A stretch of 64,000 nucleotides of DNA, from assembly GCF_017831975.1 (NCBI RefSeq), contig NZ_JAFDSS010000001.1, positions 3,596,001-3,660,000 of the forward strand, given 5' to 3'. Shown in pieces: positions 20,167 to 28,854 of the stretch. Source of the stretch: Microbacterium terrae. GTDB taxonomy: Bacteria > Actinomycetota > Actinomycetes > Actinomycetales > Microbacteriaceae. The notes below the pieces were generated by a model. The model was not told the origin of the DNA, ran no database searches, and saw only the letters and a program-made list of their open reading frames with translations. The translations under genes were made by a program, and so were the position numbers. How positions within the stretch are numbered: position 1 is the stretch's first letter; every line of letters begins with the position of its first letter.

Positions 20167-20248
20167 CCGGCCGCGGGCCGCGCTAACGTCGGCCACACAC
20201 AGCCCTTCGGGCACGTCGCCGTGCCCTCGCGCCTCTCCAGGAGCAACC

Positions 20249-23200
20249 GTGTCGAAGACGACCACCCCTCTCCGCCGCACGATCGCGAGCCTCGCCGCCG
20301 GTGCCCTGATGGTGACGGGCGGGGTGATCGCCGCGACGCAGCCCGCCGCGGCCGCCGACCGCTCGTTCGCCGTGGTCGGCAGCCTGCAGTCCGAACTCGG
20401 CTGCTCGGCCGACTGGCAGCCCGAGTGCGCGGCATCCGAACTCGTCGCCACCGAGACTGAGGGGGTGTACGCCGCCGAGTTCGAGGTGCCGGCGGGCTCG
20501 TACGAGTACAAGGTCGCGGTGAACGACACGTGGGACGAGTCGTACGGACTCGACGGAGGCGGCGACAACATCCCGCTCACGGTCGAGGGGCCGACGACCG
20601 TGCGGTTCCTGTTCGACGACGTCTCCCACCGCGTGGGGCTGGAGGCGACCGGCGTAGGCGGCGGCTACACGGCCGACGACGACGCGCTCGTCGCGGCCCC
20701 CGTCCGCCAGCCCGGCAGCGACGAGCAGTTCTACTTCGTGATGACCGATCGCTTCGCCGACGGCGACGCGTCGAACAACACCGCGGGCATCGATGGCGAC
20801 CGCCTCGACCACGGCTACGACCCCACCGACAAGGGCTTCTACAATGGCGGCGACCTCGCGGGCCTCCACGCGAACCTCGACTACATCGAGGGGCTCGGCA
20901 CGACGGCGATCTGGCTCACCCCGAGCTTCGCCAACCGCTCGGTGCAGGGCGAGGGCGCGAACGCCAGCGCCGGCTACCACGGGTACTGGGTGACCGACTT
21001 CACGCGCATCGACCCGCACCTCGGCACGAACGACGAACTCGAGGCACTCATCGCCGACGCGCACGACCGCGGCATCAAGGTGTACTTCGACATCATCACG
21101 AACCACACCGCCGACGTCGTCTCGTACGAGGAGGGCGAGTACTCGTACATCGACCAGGCGACCTCGCCCTACCGCGATGCGAGCGGCACCGCCTTCGACC
21201 CGGCCGACCACGCCGGCACCGGCGATTTCCCGGAGCTCGACGCGGCCACGAGCTTCCCGTACACGCCCGTCGTCGCCGAAGAGGACGCCGACGCCAAGAC
21301 CCCGGCGTGGCTCAATGACCCGACGCTGTACCACAACCGCGGCAACTCGACCTGGTCGGGGGAGTCGGTCACCTACGGCGACTTCGACGGCCTCGACGAC
21401 CTCATGACCGAGCATCCGACCGTCGTGGGCGGCTTCGTGCAGGTGTACCAGGACTGGGTCGACCTCGGCATCGACGGCTTCCGCATCGACACCGCCAAGC
21501 ACGTGAACTTCGAGTTCTGGGAGCAGTGGACTACCGAGGTGCTCGACTACGCCCACGCGGCCGGCAAGCCCGACTTCTTCATGTTCGGCGAGGTCTACGA
21601 CGCCGACCCGGTCAAGCTCGCCCCCTACATCCGCGACACCGACATGAACTCGGTGCTCGACTTCACGTTCCAGTCGGCTGCGGTGAGCTTCGCCGCGGGC
21701 AACAGCACGAAGGGCCTCCAGTCGCTGTACGCGGGCGACGACCGCTACACGACGCCCGACTCGTCGGCGACGGCGCTGCCCACCTTCCTCGGCAACCACG
21801 ACATGGGCCGGGTCGGCTACTTCCTGCAGAACCAGTCGCAGCCGCTGGAGCGCGACCTGCTCGCCCACGACCTGATGTTCCTCGGGCGCGGCCAGCCGGT
21901 CGTCTACTACGGCGACGAGCAGGGCTTCGCCGGAACCGGCGGCGACAAGGACGCCCGGCAGACGCTGTTCGCGAGCCAGGTGGCCGCGTACCAGGACCAG
22001 AACCTCATCACCGGCGAGAACGCGGGGTCGACCGACCGCTACGACACCGCTGCGCCGGTGTACGAGCACATCGCCGATTTGGCGGCTCTGCGCGAGGCGC
22101 ACCCCGCGCTCGTCGACGGCGCGCAGATCGAGCGGCACGTCACGAACGGCGCAGGCGTCTACGCCTTCTCGCGGGTCGACCGCGACGACAAGATCGAGTA
22201 CCTCGTCGCCCTCAACAACGCCACCACCGCGCAGACGGTCGACGTGCCGACCCTCACGCAGGGCGCCGGGTTCGCGCCGGTGTACGGCGACGGCGCCGCA
22301 TTCACGACGGATGGCGCGGCCGTGGCATCCGTCACCGTCCCGGCACTGTCGGCCGTGGTCTGGAAGGCGGATGCCGCGGTCACCGCGCCCGCCGCACCGC
22401 TGGCGCTCACCGTCGCAGCTCCCACCGCGGGTGCTGGCCTCGCCGGGCAGGTCGCGATCTCGGCCGACGTCGACGACGCCACCTGGGCCGAGACGAGCTT
22501 CGCCTGGCGCGTCGCCGGGTCGAACGACTGGCACGCCCTCGGCACGGCGGAAGACACCGAGCCGCGCGTCTACCACGACATCCGCGGCCTCGCGAAGGGC
22601 ACGCTCGTGGAGTACCGCGCGGTGACGACGGATGCCGCCGGCGCCCACGCTGCCGCGTCGACGTACGCCTCGGTCGGCAACGCCGTCTCGCTCGAGGTGG
22701 CGGAGCAGCCAGAATCGCCGATCGACATGGTGACGGTGCCCGGCAGCCTCAATAGCGAGATGGGCTGCGCGGGCGATTGGGACCCGGCCTGCGAGGCGGC
22801 GAAGCTGACGCTCCGCGCCGACGGCATCTGGGCCGGCACGTTCGACCTGCCCGCGGGCGACTACGAGTACAAGGCCGCGATCAACGGGTCGTGGGCGATC
22901 AACTACGGCGCGAACGGCGTGCAGGACGGTCCCAACGTCGCGATCACCCATGACGGCGGCCCGATTACCTTCTACTTCGATCCGCGATCGAACGTGGTGC
23001 AGTCCACCGCAGAAGGCCCGATCGTGACGCTCCCCGGCTCATACCAGTCGGCGATCGGATGCGCCGGCGACTGGGCTCCCGACTGCCTCGCCAGCCTCAT
23101 GGCAGACGGCGACCGCGACGGCGTCTACGAGTTCGCGACGGCGGCGATCCCGGCGGGAGCCTACGAGGCGAAGGTCGCCCACGGCATGAGCTGGGACGAG

Positions 23201-26200
23201 AACTACGGCCAGGGCGGCGCGCCGGGCGGGGCGAACTACTCGTTCAGCGTGGCCGACGGCGAACTCGTCACCTTCCGCTACACCCTCGAGACCCACGTGC
23301 TCGAGATCGTCGTCGACAACCCGCCCCTGCCGGGCCTCGACGAAGAGCGCGCGCACTGGATCGACGAGACGACCCTCGTGTGGCCGGTCGGCCTCGGCGA
23401 CACCGCCGAGGCGACGTACGAGCTCTACGCGTCGGCCGACGCGGGCATCGCGCTGGCCGACGGCGAGATCGCCGGTGCCGAGCCGATCGCGCTCGCGATC
23501 GTCGACGGCGGGCTGAGCGAGGAGCAGCTTGCGCTGTTCCCGGCGCTGGAGGGCGGGGTCGCGCTCCATACCGACGGTCTCGACCGTGACGCGGTCGCCA
23601 CCCTGCTGCAGGGGCAGCTGATGGTCGCCCAGCGCGGCGCCGACGGCACCCTCACCGGCTTCACCGGCGTGCAGATCCCGGGCGTGCTCGACGACCTGTA
23701 CGCGGATGCCGTCGCCGATGTCGAGCTCGGTGTCGACTTCTCGGGCAAGAAGCCCGCATTCCGCGTCTGGGCTCCCACCGCGCAGAGTGCGACGCTGCTG
23801 ACGTGGGACCCCTCGACGGGTGCGGAGGCCACGGGTGGCGAGCCGCAGCGGCACGAGGCCACGTGGGACGCGGCATCCGGAGTCTGGAGCGTGACGGGCA
23901 CGAAGGCCCTCGTCGGCGACGAGTACCTGTGGGAGGTCGTGGTCTACGCCCCGACCACGGGCGCGATCGAGACGAACCTGGTGACCGACCCGTACTCGGT
24001 GGCGCTCACGCTCAACTCGGAGCGGTCGGTCGCCGTCGACCTCGCCGACAAGACGTACCGCCCGAAGGCGTGGGAGAAGACGAAGGCGCCGGTCGTCGAA
24101 GACGCCGTCGACCGTGCGATCTACGAGCTGCACGTGCGCGACTTCTCGATCACCGACGAGACGGTTCCCGAGGAGGAGCGGGGCACATATCGCGCCTTCA
24201 CCCGCGACAGCGCGGGCACCGATCAGCTGCGTGAGCTCGCCGATGCCGGCATCAACACCGTGCACCTGCTGCCCACCTTCGACATCGCCACGATCGAGGA
24301 GGACCGCTCGAAGCAGGCGGTGCCCGACTGCGACCTGGCGTCGTTCGCCGCGGACAGCGCCGAGCAGCAGGCCTGCATCGAAGCGGTCGTCGACGCCGAC
24401 GGATTCAACTGGGGTTACGACCCGTACCACTACACGGTTCCCGAGGGCTCGTACGCCGTCGACCCGGAGGGCGGCGCACGCGTGGCCGAGTTCCGCTCGA
24501 TGGTCGGCGCCCTCCACGGCATGGGCCTGCAGGTCGTGCTCGACCAGGTGTTCAACCACACCGCCGCCTCGGGGCAGGACCCGAAGAGCGTGCTCGACCG
24601 TGTCGTGCCGGGCTACTACCAGCGGCTGAACGCGGGCGGCGGGGTCGAGACGTCGACCTGCTGCCAGAACGTCGCGACCGAGCACGCCGTGGCGCAGAAG
24701 CTGATGGTCGACTCGGTCGTCACGTGGGCGCGCGACTACAAGGTGGACGGGTTCCGCTTCGATCTCATGGGGCACCACTCGAAGGCGAACATGCTCGCCA
24801 TCCGCGAGGCGCTCGACGAGCTGACCGTGAAGCGCGACGGCGTCGACGGCTCGAAGGTGTACCTGTACGGCGAGGGGTGGAACTTCGGCGAGGTCGCCGA
24901 CAACGCCCTCTTCGAGCAGGCGACGCAGGGGCAGCTCGGCGGCACCGGCATCGGCACGTTCAGCGACCGGCTGCGCGACGCCGTGCACGGCGGCAGCCCG
25001 GTGGCCGCCGACACGATCCAGCAGCAGGGGTTCGGCACCGGCCTCGGCACCGACCCGAACGGCGCGCCTGTCAACGGCACGACCGATGAGGCGCTCGCCG
25101 ACCTCGCCCACCAGACCGACCTCGTGAAGCTGGGTCTTGCGGGGAACCTCCGCGACTATGCGCTCACCGCGTCGGACGGCACGGTGGTGCCGGGTGACGA
25201 GCTCGACTATCGCGGGTCGCCGGCCGGATACGCCGATCAGCCCGACGAGATCATCACCTACGTCGATGCGCACGACAATGAGACGCTGTACGACCTGTCT
25301 GTGCTGAAGCTCCCGGCCGACACGACGATGGCCGACCGGGTGCGCATGAACACGCTGTCGCTCGCGACGACGACGTTCGCCCAGACCCCGTCGTTCTGGC
25401 ACGCCGGCACCGAGCTGCTGCGCTCCAAGTCGCTCGACCGCAACAGCTACAACTCGGGCGACTGGTTCAACCGCATCGACTGGACCGGCCAGGAGTCGAC
25501 CTTCGGCTCGGGGCTGCCGCGCGCGGCCGACAACTCCGAGTCGTGGGCGATCAAGCAGCCGCTCCTCGCCGATCCGGCGAACAAGCCGGCGGCGGCCGAC
25601 ATCGCCGCAGCGGAGGCTGCTGCCCTCGATCTCCTCCGTGTGCGCGACGAGGTGGGTCTGCTCCGGCTCGGCTCTGCGGAGCTGATCGGCGAGAAGGTGT
25701 CGTTCCCCGGCAGCGGGCCGGATGCCGCGCCCGGCGTGATCGCGATGCTCATCGACGACACCGTCGGCGCAGACGTCGACCGCGGCCTCGACGGGGCACT
25801 GGTCGTGTTCAACGCGGGCGTCGAACCGGTGACGCAGACTGTGGGCTCGCTCGCGGGTCGGTCGTTCGCGCTCACCCCCGCGCTTGCGAACGGGTCGGAT
25901 GCAGTCGTGAAGACGACGACGTGGGATGCCGCGACCGGCACGGTCACCATCCCGCCGCGCACCGCGGCGGTGCTGGTCGATCGCGCCCCAGTCGACACGT
26001 TCGTGCTCGCCGCCCCGAGCCCCCTGCTGCCGAAGGTCGGTCAGACCGTGACGGTGAAGGGCAAGATCGCCGCGGCCGACGGTTCGGCGCCGGTCGGGAC
26101 GGTGACGGTCACCGACTACGGTCGCGTCATCGCCACCGTGGAGCTCACGGCCGACAAGCGCGGCGCCGTGTCGATCGCGCTCCCGCCGCTCGCGCGTGGT

Positions 26201-26287
26201 CTGCACATGATCCGGACGTCGTTCGACGGCGCGGCCGACTGGAAGGACTCGCGTTCGGCGATCCCGCTTCCGGTTCTGGTCCGCTGA
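20249..26287 (+). CDS. Secreted amylopullulanase with two GH13 catalytic domains
   Basis: This 2012-residue exoenzyme degrades starch or pullulan. A Sec signal peptide ends near AAAAD (residues 33-37). Order: X25-type starch-binding module 40-130; alpha-amylase GH13 about 158-640 with Asp414, Glu448 and Asp518; linker and FN3-like region; two more X25-type modules near 825-925 and 925-1025; a pullulanase N-terminal/CBM48-like region with FRVWAPTAQSATLLTWDP near 1167; a second GH13 (pullulanase type) from about 1281 with Asp1505, Glu1542 and Asp1676; and a C-terminal Ig-like domain 1912-2012. Both triads are intact, so alpha-1,4 and alpha-1,6 cleavage are both expected. There is no LPxTG anchor. 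Two LacI-type operators lie upstream and a strong terminator follows. Confidence 0.95.
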   Translation: MSKTTTPLRRTIASLAAGALMVTGGVIAATQPAAAADRSFAVVGSLQSELGCSADWQPECAASELVATETEGVYAAEFEVPAGSYEYKVAVNDTWDESYGLDGGGDNIPLTVEGPTTVRFLFDDVSHRVGLEATGVGGGYTADDDALVAAPVRQPGSDEQFYFVMTDRFADGDASNNTAGIDGDRLDHGYDPTDKGFYNGGDLAGLHANLDYIEGLGTTAIWLTPSFANRSVQGEGANASAGYHGYWVTDFTRIDPHLGTNDELEALIADAHDRGIKVYFDIITNHTADVVSYEEGEYSYIDQATSPYRDASGTAFDPADHAGTGDFPELDAATSFPYTPVVAEEDADAKTPAWLNDPTLYHNRGNSTWSGESVTYGDFDGLDDLMTEHPTVVGGFVQVYQDWVDLGIDGFRIDTAKHVNFEFWEQWTTEVLDYAHAAGKPDFFMFGEVYDADPVKLAPYIRDTDMNSVLDFTFQSAAVSFAAGNSTKGLQSLYAGDDRYTTPDSSATALPTFLGNHDMGRVGYFLQNQSQPLERDLLAHDLMFLGRGQPVVYYGDEQGFAGTGGDKDARQTLFASQVAAYQDQNLITGENAGSTDRYDTAAPVYEHIADLAALREAHPALVDGAQIERHVTNGAGVYAFSRVDRDDKIEYLVALNNATTAQTVDVPTLTQGAGFAPVYGDGAAFTTDGAAVASVTVPALSAVVWKADAAVTAPAAPLALTVAAPTAGAGLAGQVAISADVDDATWAETSFAWRVAGSNDWHALGTAEDTEPRVYHDIRGLAKGTLVEYRAVTTDAAGAHAAASTYASVGNAVSLEVAEQPESPIDMVTVPGSLNSEMGCAGDWDPACEAAKLTLRADGIWAGTFDLPAGDYEYKAAINGSWAINYGANGVQDGPNVAITHDGGPITFYFDPRSNVVQSTAEGPIVTLPGSYQSAIGCAGDWAPDCLASLMADGDRDGVYEFATAAIPAGAYEAKVAHGMSWDENYGQGGAPGGANYSFSVADGELVTFRYTLETHVLEIVVDNPPLPGLDEERAHWIDETTLVWPVGLGDTAEATYELYASADAGIALADGEIAGAEPIALAIVDGGLSEEQLALFPALEGGVALHTDGLDRDAVATLLQGQLMVAQRGADGTLTGFTGVQIPGVLDDLYADAVADVELGVDFSGKKPAFRVWAPTAQSATLLTWDPSTGAEATGGEPQRHEATWDAASGVWSVTGTKALVGDEYLWEVVVYAPTTGAIETNLVTDPYSVALTLNSERSVAVDLADKTYRPKAWEKTKAPVVEDAVDRAIYELHVRDFSITDETVPEEERGTYRAFTRDSAGTDQLRELADAGINTVHLLPTFDIATIEEDRSKQAVPDCDLASFAADSAEQQACIEAVVDADGFNWGYDPYHYTVPEGSYAVDPEGGARVAEFRSMVGALHGMGLQVVLDQVFNHTAASGQDPKSVLDRVVPGYYQRLNAGGGVETSTCCQNVATEHAVAQKLMVDSVVTWARDYKVDGFRFDLMGHHSKANMLAIREALDELTVKRDGVDGSKVYLYGEGWNFGEVADNALFEQATQGQLGGTGIGTFSDRLRDAVHGGSPVAADTIQQQGFGTGLGTDPNGAPVNGTTDEALADLAHQTDLVKLGLAGNLRDYALTASDGTVVPGDELDYRGSPAGYADQPDEIITYVDAHDNETLYDLSVLKLPADTTMADRVRMNTLSLATTTFAQTPSFWHAGTELLRSKSLDRNSYNSGDWFNRIDWTGQESTFGSGLPRAADNSESWAIKQPLLADPANKPAAADIAAAEAAALDLLRVRDEVGLLRLGSAELIGEKVSFPGSGPDAAPGVIAMLIDDTVGADVDRGLDGALVVFNAGVEPVTQTVGSLAGRSFALTPALANGSDAVVKTTTWDAATGTVTIPPRTAAVLVDRAPVDTFVLAAPSPLLPKVGQTVTVKGKIAAADGSAPVGTVTVTDYGRVIATVELTADKRGAVSIALPPLARGLHMIRTSFDGAADWKDSRSAIPLPVLVR

Positions 26288-26291
26288 CGCA

Positions 26292-26333
26292 CGACCTGCT
26301 CGCCGGCGCGGTCACAGCCCGGCGAGCAGGTCG
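26292..26333. terminator. Strong bidirectional hairpin terminator
   Basis: CGACCTGCTCGCCGG (26292-26306) is perfectly complementary to 26319-26333, with a 12-base loop. It follows the amylopullulanase stop by 5 bases and overlaps the last codons and stop of the convergent small membrane-protein gene. It can therefore terminate both. Confidence 0.85.
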
Positions 26334-26506
26334 GCCCCGAACACCACGAACGCCGCCCCTGCGACCGCGACAGCGCCGACGGCGAGGATCGCCAGCACGA
26401 GGATGTTGCCGGATACGGCGAGCGCGAGCGCGGCTCCGCGGGGGAGCCGGTCGTGCGCTCTCGCCGCCGCTGCGGGGGTCTGGGATGGACGCTGCGAAGA
26501 ACTCAT
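26312..26506 (-). CDS. Small membrane protein, unknown function
   Basis: This 64-residue protein has a basic N-terminus (HDRLPRG) followed by a long hydrophobic run (ALALAVSGNILVLAILAVGA then VAVAGAAFVVFG) that would give one long or two short membrane helices. Support for a real gene is a TAGCGT box at 26513-26518, six bases before the ATG, the leaderless arrangement seen for several genes here. Its 3' end lies within the terminator hairpin. No family is recognised. Confidence 0.6.
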   Translation of the reverse strand: MSSSQRPSQTPAAAARAHDRLPRGAALALAVSGNILVLAILAVGAVAVAGAAFVVFGADLLAGL

Positions 26507-26863
26507 GCTTCGACGCTAGGAAAGTGGCGGCGGAAGCGCGTCAGCCGAGAGGACCATCCGCGTCCCTCGCGAGGATGACCTGCGGGACAGAGGCCCGGGT
26601 CGATCGAGGTGCGGGCAAGGGTGCGCGCGCGGTCCGGCGGAGTCCGAGCAGGGGCGCGCGAGCTCCGGCGCTGGGTACGGTGCAGGCACTGCCGCGGGAA
26701 CGAGCTCCGGGAGATGCGGCCGCCCCGCACACCGGGGGACGGGTTCGATGCGGGGTGGGGCCGATGCGGGAGCGGGTCAGCACGAGCGGGCTCACTGCGC
26801 GGCGACGGGCCCACCGCACAGCAACGGGGCTCGTGGTTGGACGGGCTCGACGCCGAAGGCGCG
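26507..26863. other. 357-bp interval without a recognisable gene
   Basis: Apart from the TAGCGT promoter box of the small membrane protein at its left end, no conserved coding sequence or repeat was recognised. Open frames here are continuations of antisense frames without motifs. It may contain the 3' untranslated region of the HNH gene. Confidence 0.5.
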
Positions 26864-28219
26864 TCAGAATGGCGGCGGATCGGACGTTCGCGACTCTTCG
26901 CCCCGGGTTCGTTCTGACCGTCGGGCCCAGCCCGCCGGCACGAAGCGGACCGTCGCGGGTGGCCGATCGGGATAGGTGCGCCCGGTGGGCCCGCGCCAGA
27001 GGAGTACGCCGCCCGGTCGTTGGGTGACGGTCCACGTCGTCTGGTGCTTGACCGTGTGGTGTCGCCGGCAGAGGTGAGCGAGGTTCTCGACGCTCGTCTC
27101 GCCGCCGTGCGCGTGGTCGACAGTATGGTCGGCATCGCACCGCCACGGCTTCTGCGTGCAGCCGGGGAACCGGCAGCGCTCGTCGCGTGCGCGGAGGAAG
27201 CGGCGCTGCTCTTCGCTGGGGCGATATCGGTCGACGCCGAGCGGGAGGCCGGTGCGAGGGTGCACCATCAGCCGATCCCAGCCCGGCGCCCCGGCGGCGA
27301 GAGTGCGGGCCGTCTCGGGATCGATGGGCCCCGACCCGCTGAGCAGCGCGGGTTCGTCGCCGTCATCGGCGAGCGTGAGGACGGGGATGGTGACCTGCAC
27401 CTGAGCCCGGATGGCACCGAGCGCGCTGCCGTCGCCGTGGGCTGTCGGCGCACCGGTGAGGAGCAGGTCGGCGAGCACATCGGCCCGCTTCTGATCGAGC
27501 GTGCGGCTGGAGGTCGAGACTGCGTCGGCAGCTGTGCTCGAGCCGGCCTCGCAGGCTTCGTCTTCGATGGGGTCATCGATCGTTCGCGCCATCTGAGTGA
27601 GGCGATCGTGGATGGCGTGCGCGAGTGTGCTCGGGAGGTCTGCGAGAAGGCGCGTGATGCCGTCGCCTCGGTCGACCAGACGCACCTGGCGATCTGCCCG
27701 CGCACGTCGCTGGATCTCGTCGAGTGCGGCGGGATCGAGGCGCGCGGCGACGACGCGGGCGATCTCCCGCAGTCGCGGCGGAGTCTCGAACCGAGCGGCG
27801 TCGAGGAGGATGCGCTCGTATTCGGTGCGTACACGGGCGTCGACGATCACCACGCCGGCGTCGACGATGACGCGAGCATGGGCGGCATCGATGTCGCCGG
27901 CGAGGAGGGCGTGCATCGCCGCGGGGAACGACTCGGCAAGGGTGAACGCATCGGACATGCGCGCCTGCACGACCCGGTCGCTGACCCGCATCGCTGCACC
28001 GAGCTCGGCCGACACCTCGCGCAGGGCGAGGTCGGTGAGTTCGCGTCGCCGTGCGGTCCGACGCTGCTCGGAGCGGGTGCGTACGAGCTCGGTCGCCTGC
28101 ACCAGGAGCCGGGCCTGCTGCGCCTCGAGCGTCGCGATCTGTCGGCGCGTGGACTGCACGTGCTCGACGAGATCGTCGAGTGCGTGCCACGCGCCCGGCT
28201 GCGAGGATTCGTGCCCCAT
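26864..28219 (-). CDS. DUF222 protein with C-terminal HNH endonuclease domain
   Basis: This 451-residue protein belongs to a class abundant in Actinobacteria (the 13E12-like group). The long helical DUF222 region (about 15-330) starts HALDDLVEHVQSTRRQIATL. The HNH motif follows near the C-terminus: CRFPGCTQKPWRCDADHTVD with HAHGGETSVENLAHLCRRHH, giving Cys pairs and the catalytic His. The ATG at 28219 is preferred over a GTG at 28258 because CGGAG stands just upstream. Such genes are multicopy in many actinobacteria and are suspected mobile or DNA-processing elements; no proven role is known to me. It stands alone, with a TAGCGT box near 28298. Confidence 0.88.
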   Translation of the reverse strand: MGHESSQPGAWHALDDLVEHVQSTRRQIATLEAQQARLLVQATELVRTRSEQRRTARRRELTDLALREVSAELGAAMRVSDRVVQARMSDAFTLAESFPAAMHALLAGDIDAAHARVIVDAGVVIVDARVRTEYERILLDAARFETPPRLREIARVVAARLDPAALDEIQRRARADRQVRLVDRGDGITRLLADLPSTLAHAIHDRLTQMARTIDDPIEDEACEAGSSTAADAVSTSSRTLDQKRADVLADLLLTGAPTAHGDGSALGAIRAQVQVTIPVLTLADDGDEPALLSGSGPIDPETARTLAAGAPGWDRLMVHPRTGLPLGVDRYRPSEEQRRFLRARDERCRFPGCTQKPWRCDADHTVDHAHGGETSVENLAHLCRRHHTVKHQTTWTVTQRPGGVLLWRGPTGRTYPDRPPATVRFVPAGWARRSERTRGEESRTSDPPPF

Positions 28220-28336
28220 GTGATGCTCCGACCGCGAAGACGACAGGTGGAAGGTCACGCAGTGGGCACGAGGCGTGATCTGTTGATGAAGACGCTACTC
28301 GGGGGTTCCGACATCGTGAGGTCGAGCACCGCAACC

Positions 28337-28365
28337 TTGACAAGCCGAACTTTCTTCAAGAAAGT
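28337..28365 (+). promoter_or_regulatory. Promoter and 17-bp operator of the HxlR-MFS operon
   Basis: TTGACA (28337-28342) is a good -35. ACTTTCTTCAAGAAAGT (28349-28365) is a perfect palindrome with a single central base that covers the spacer and -10 position, ending 6 bases before the ATG. Its place fits steric repression by the encoded HxlR protein (autoregulation). Confidence 0.8.
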
Positions 28366-28371
28366 AAGCAC

Positions 28372-28854
28372 ATGCCGCTCCGCTCCGACTGGTCCAGCGC
28401 GACCTGCCCGATCGCCCATGCCGCGGATGTGCTCGCCGATCCGTGGGTGCTGTTGATCCTGCGCGAGGCGTTCTCGGGCCGGACGCGCTTCGACGAGCTC
28501 CGCGACGCCACCGGCGCGGCAGACAGCGTGCTCGCCCGCCGGCTCAAGGGCATGGTGGCCGCGGAGCTGCTCCACAGAGACGCAGCGGCCAACTACACCG
28601 TGACGGATGCCGGGGCCGAGACGCTGCCGATCCTCCATGCCTACGCCCGGTTCAGCCGGGCCGTTGCTCCCGACGGCCCCTGGGGGCTCACCATCGCGTG
28701 CGCGCGGTGCGGCGCGGTGGCGGATCTGGCCGACTGGTGCGCCTCGTGCGATCTGCCGATCGACGCCAGGTCGACCACCTGGGCCCGTCGCAGCCTCGGC
28801 GGCGATCCCTTCGCCCTCCACATCGGGCCCGCCGCGGTGGGGGCGGCGTCATGA
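28372..28854 (+). CDS. HxlR-family regulator with a C-terminal zinc-ribbon-like tail
   Basis: This 160-residue regulator has a winged HTH of HxlR type at about 12-95: CPIAHAADVLADPWVLLILR, then FSGRTRFDELRDATGAADSVL. The Cys near residue 12 is the family's conserved sensor Cys. The tail carries CARCG...CASCD, two CxxC pairs that could bind zinc; this is more than a plain HxlR protein needs. The ATG has no clear Shine-Dalgarno and sits 6 bases after the operator, so the transcript may be almost leaderless. It overlaps the MFS gene by 4 bases, so it probably represses that transporter in response to a redox or aromatic signal (inference). Confidence 0.87.
   Translation: MPLRSDWSSATCPIAHAADVLADPWVLLILREAFSGRTRFDELRDATGAADSVLARRLKGMVAAELLHRDAAANYTVTDAGAETLPILHAYARFSRAVAPDGPWGLTIACARCGAVADLADWCASCDLPIDARSTTWARRSLGGDPFALHIGPAAVGAAS

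Noticed and set aside
20183..26206. Very long antisense open frames opposite the amylopullulanase gene
   Set aside because: They lack recognisable motifs, are Arg/Ala/Val/Asp-rich and arise from codon bias of the high-GC sense gene. The sense frame has a signal peptide and two full catalytic sites.
26864..28219. Homing endonuclease or restriction enzyme with a defined mobile element
   Set aside because: The HNH motif is present, but no intron, intein, methylase or terminal repeats are visible, so no mobility claim is made.
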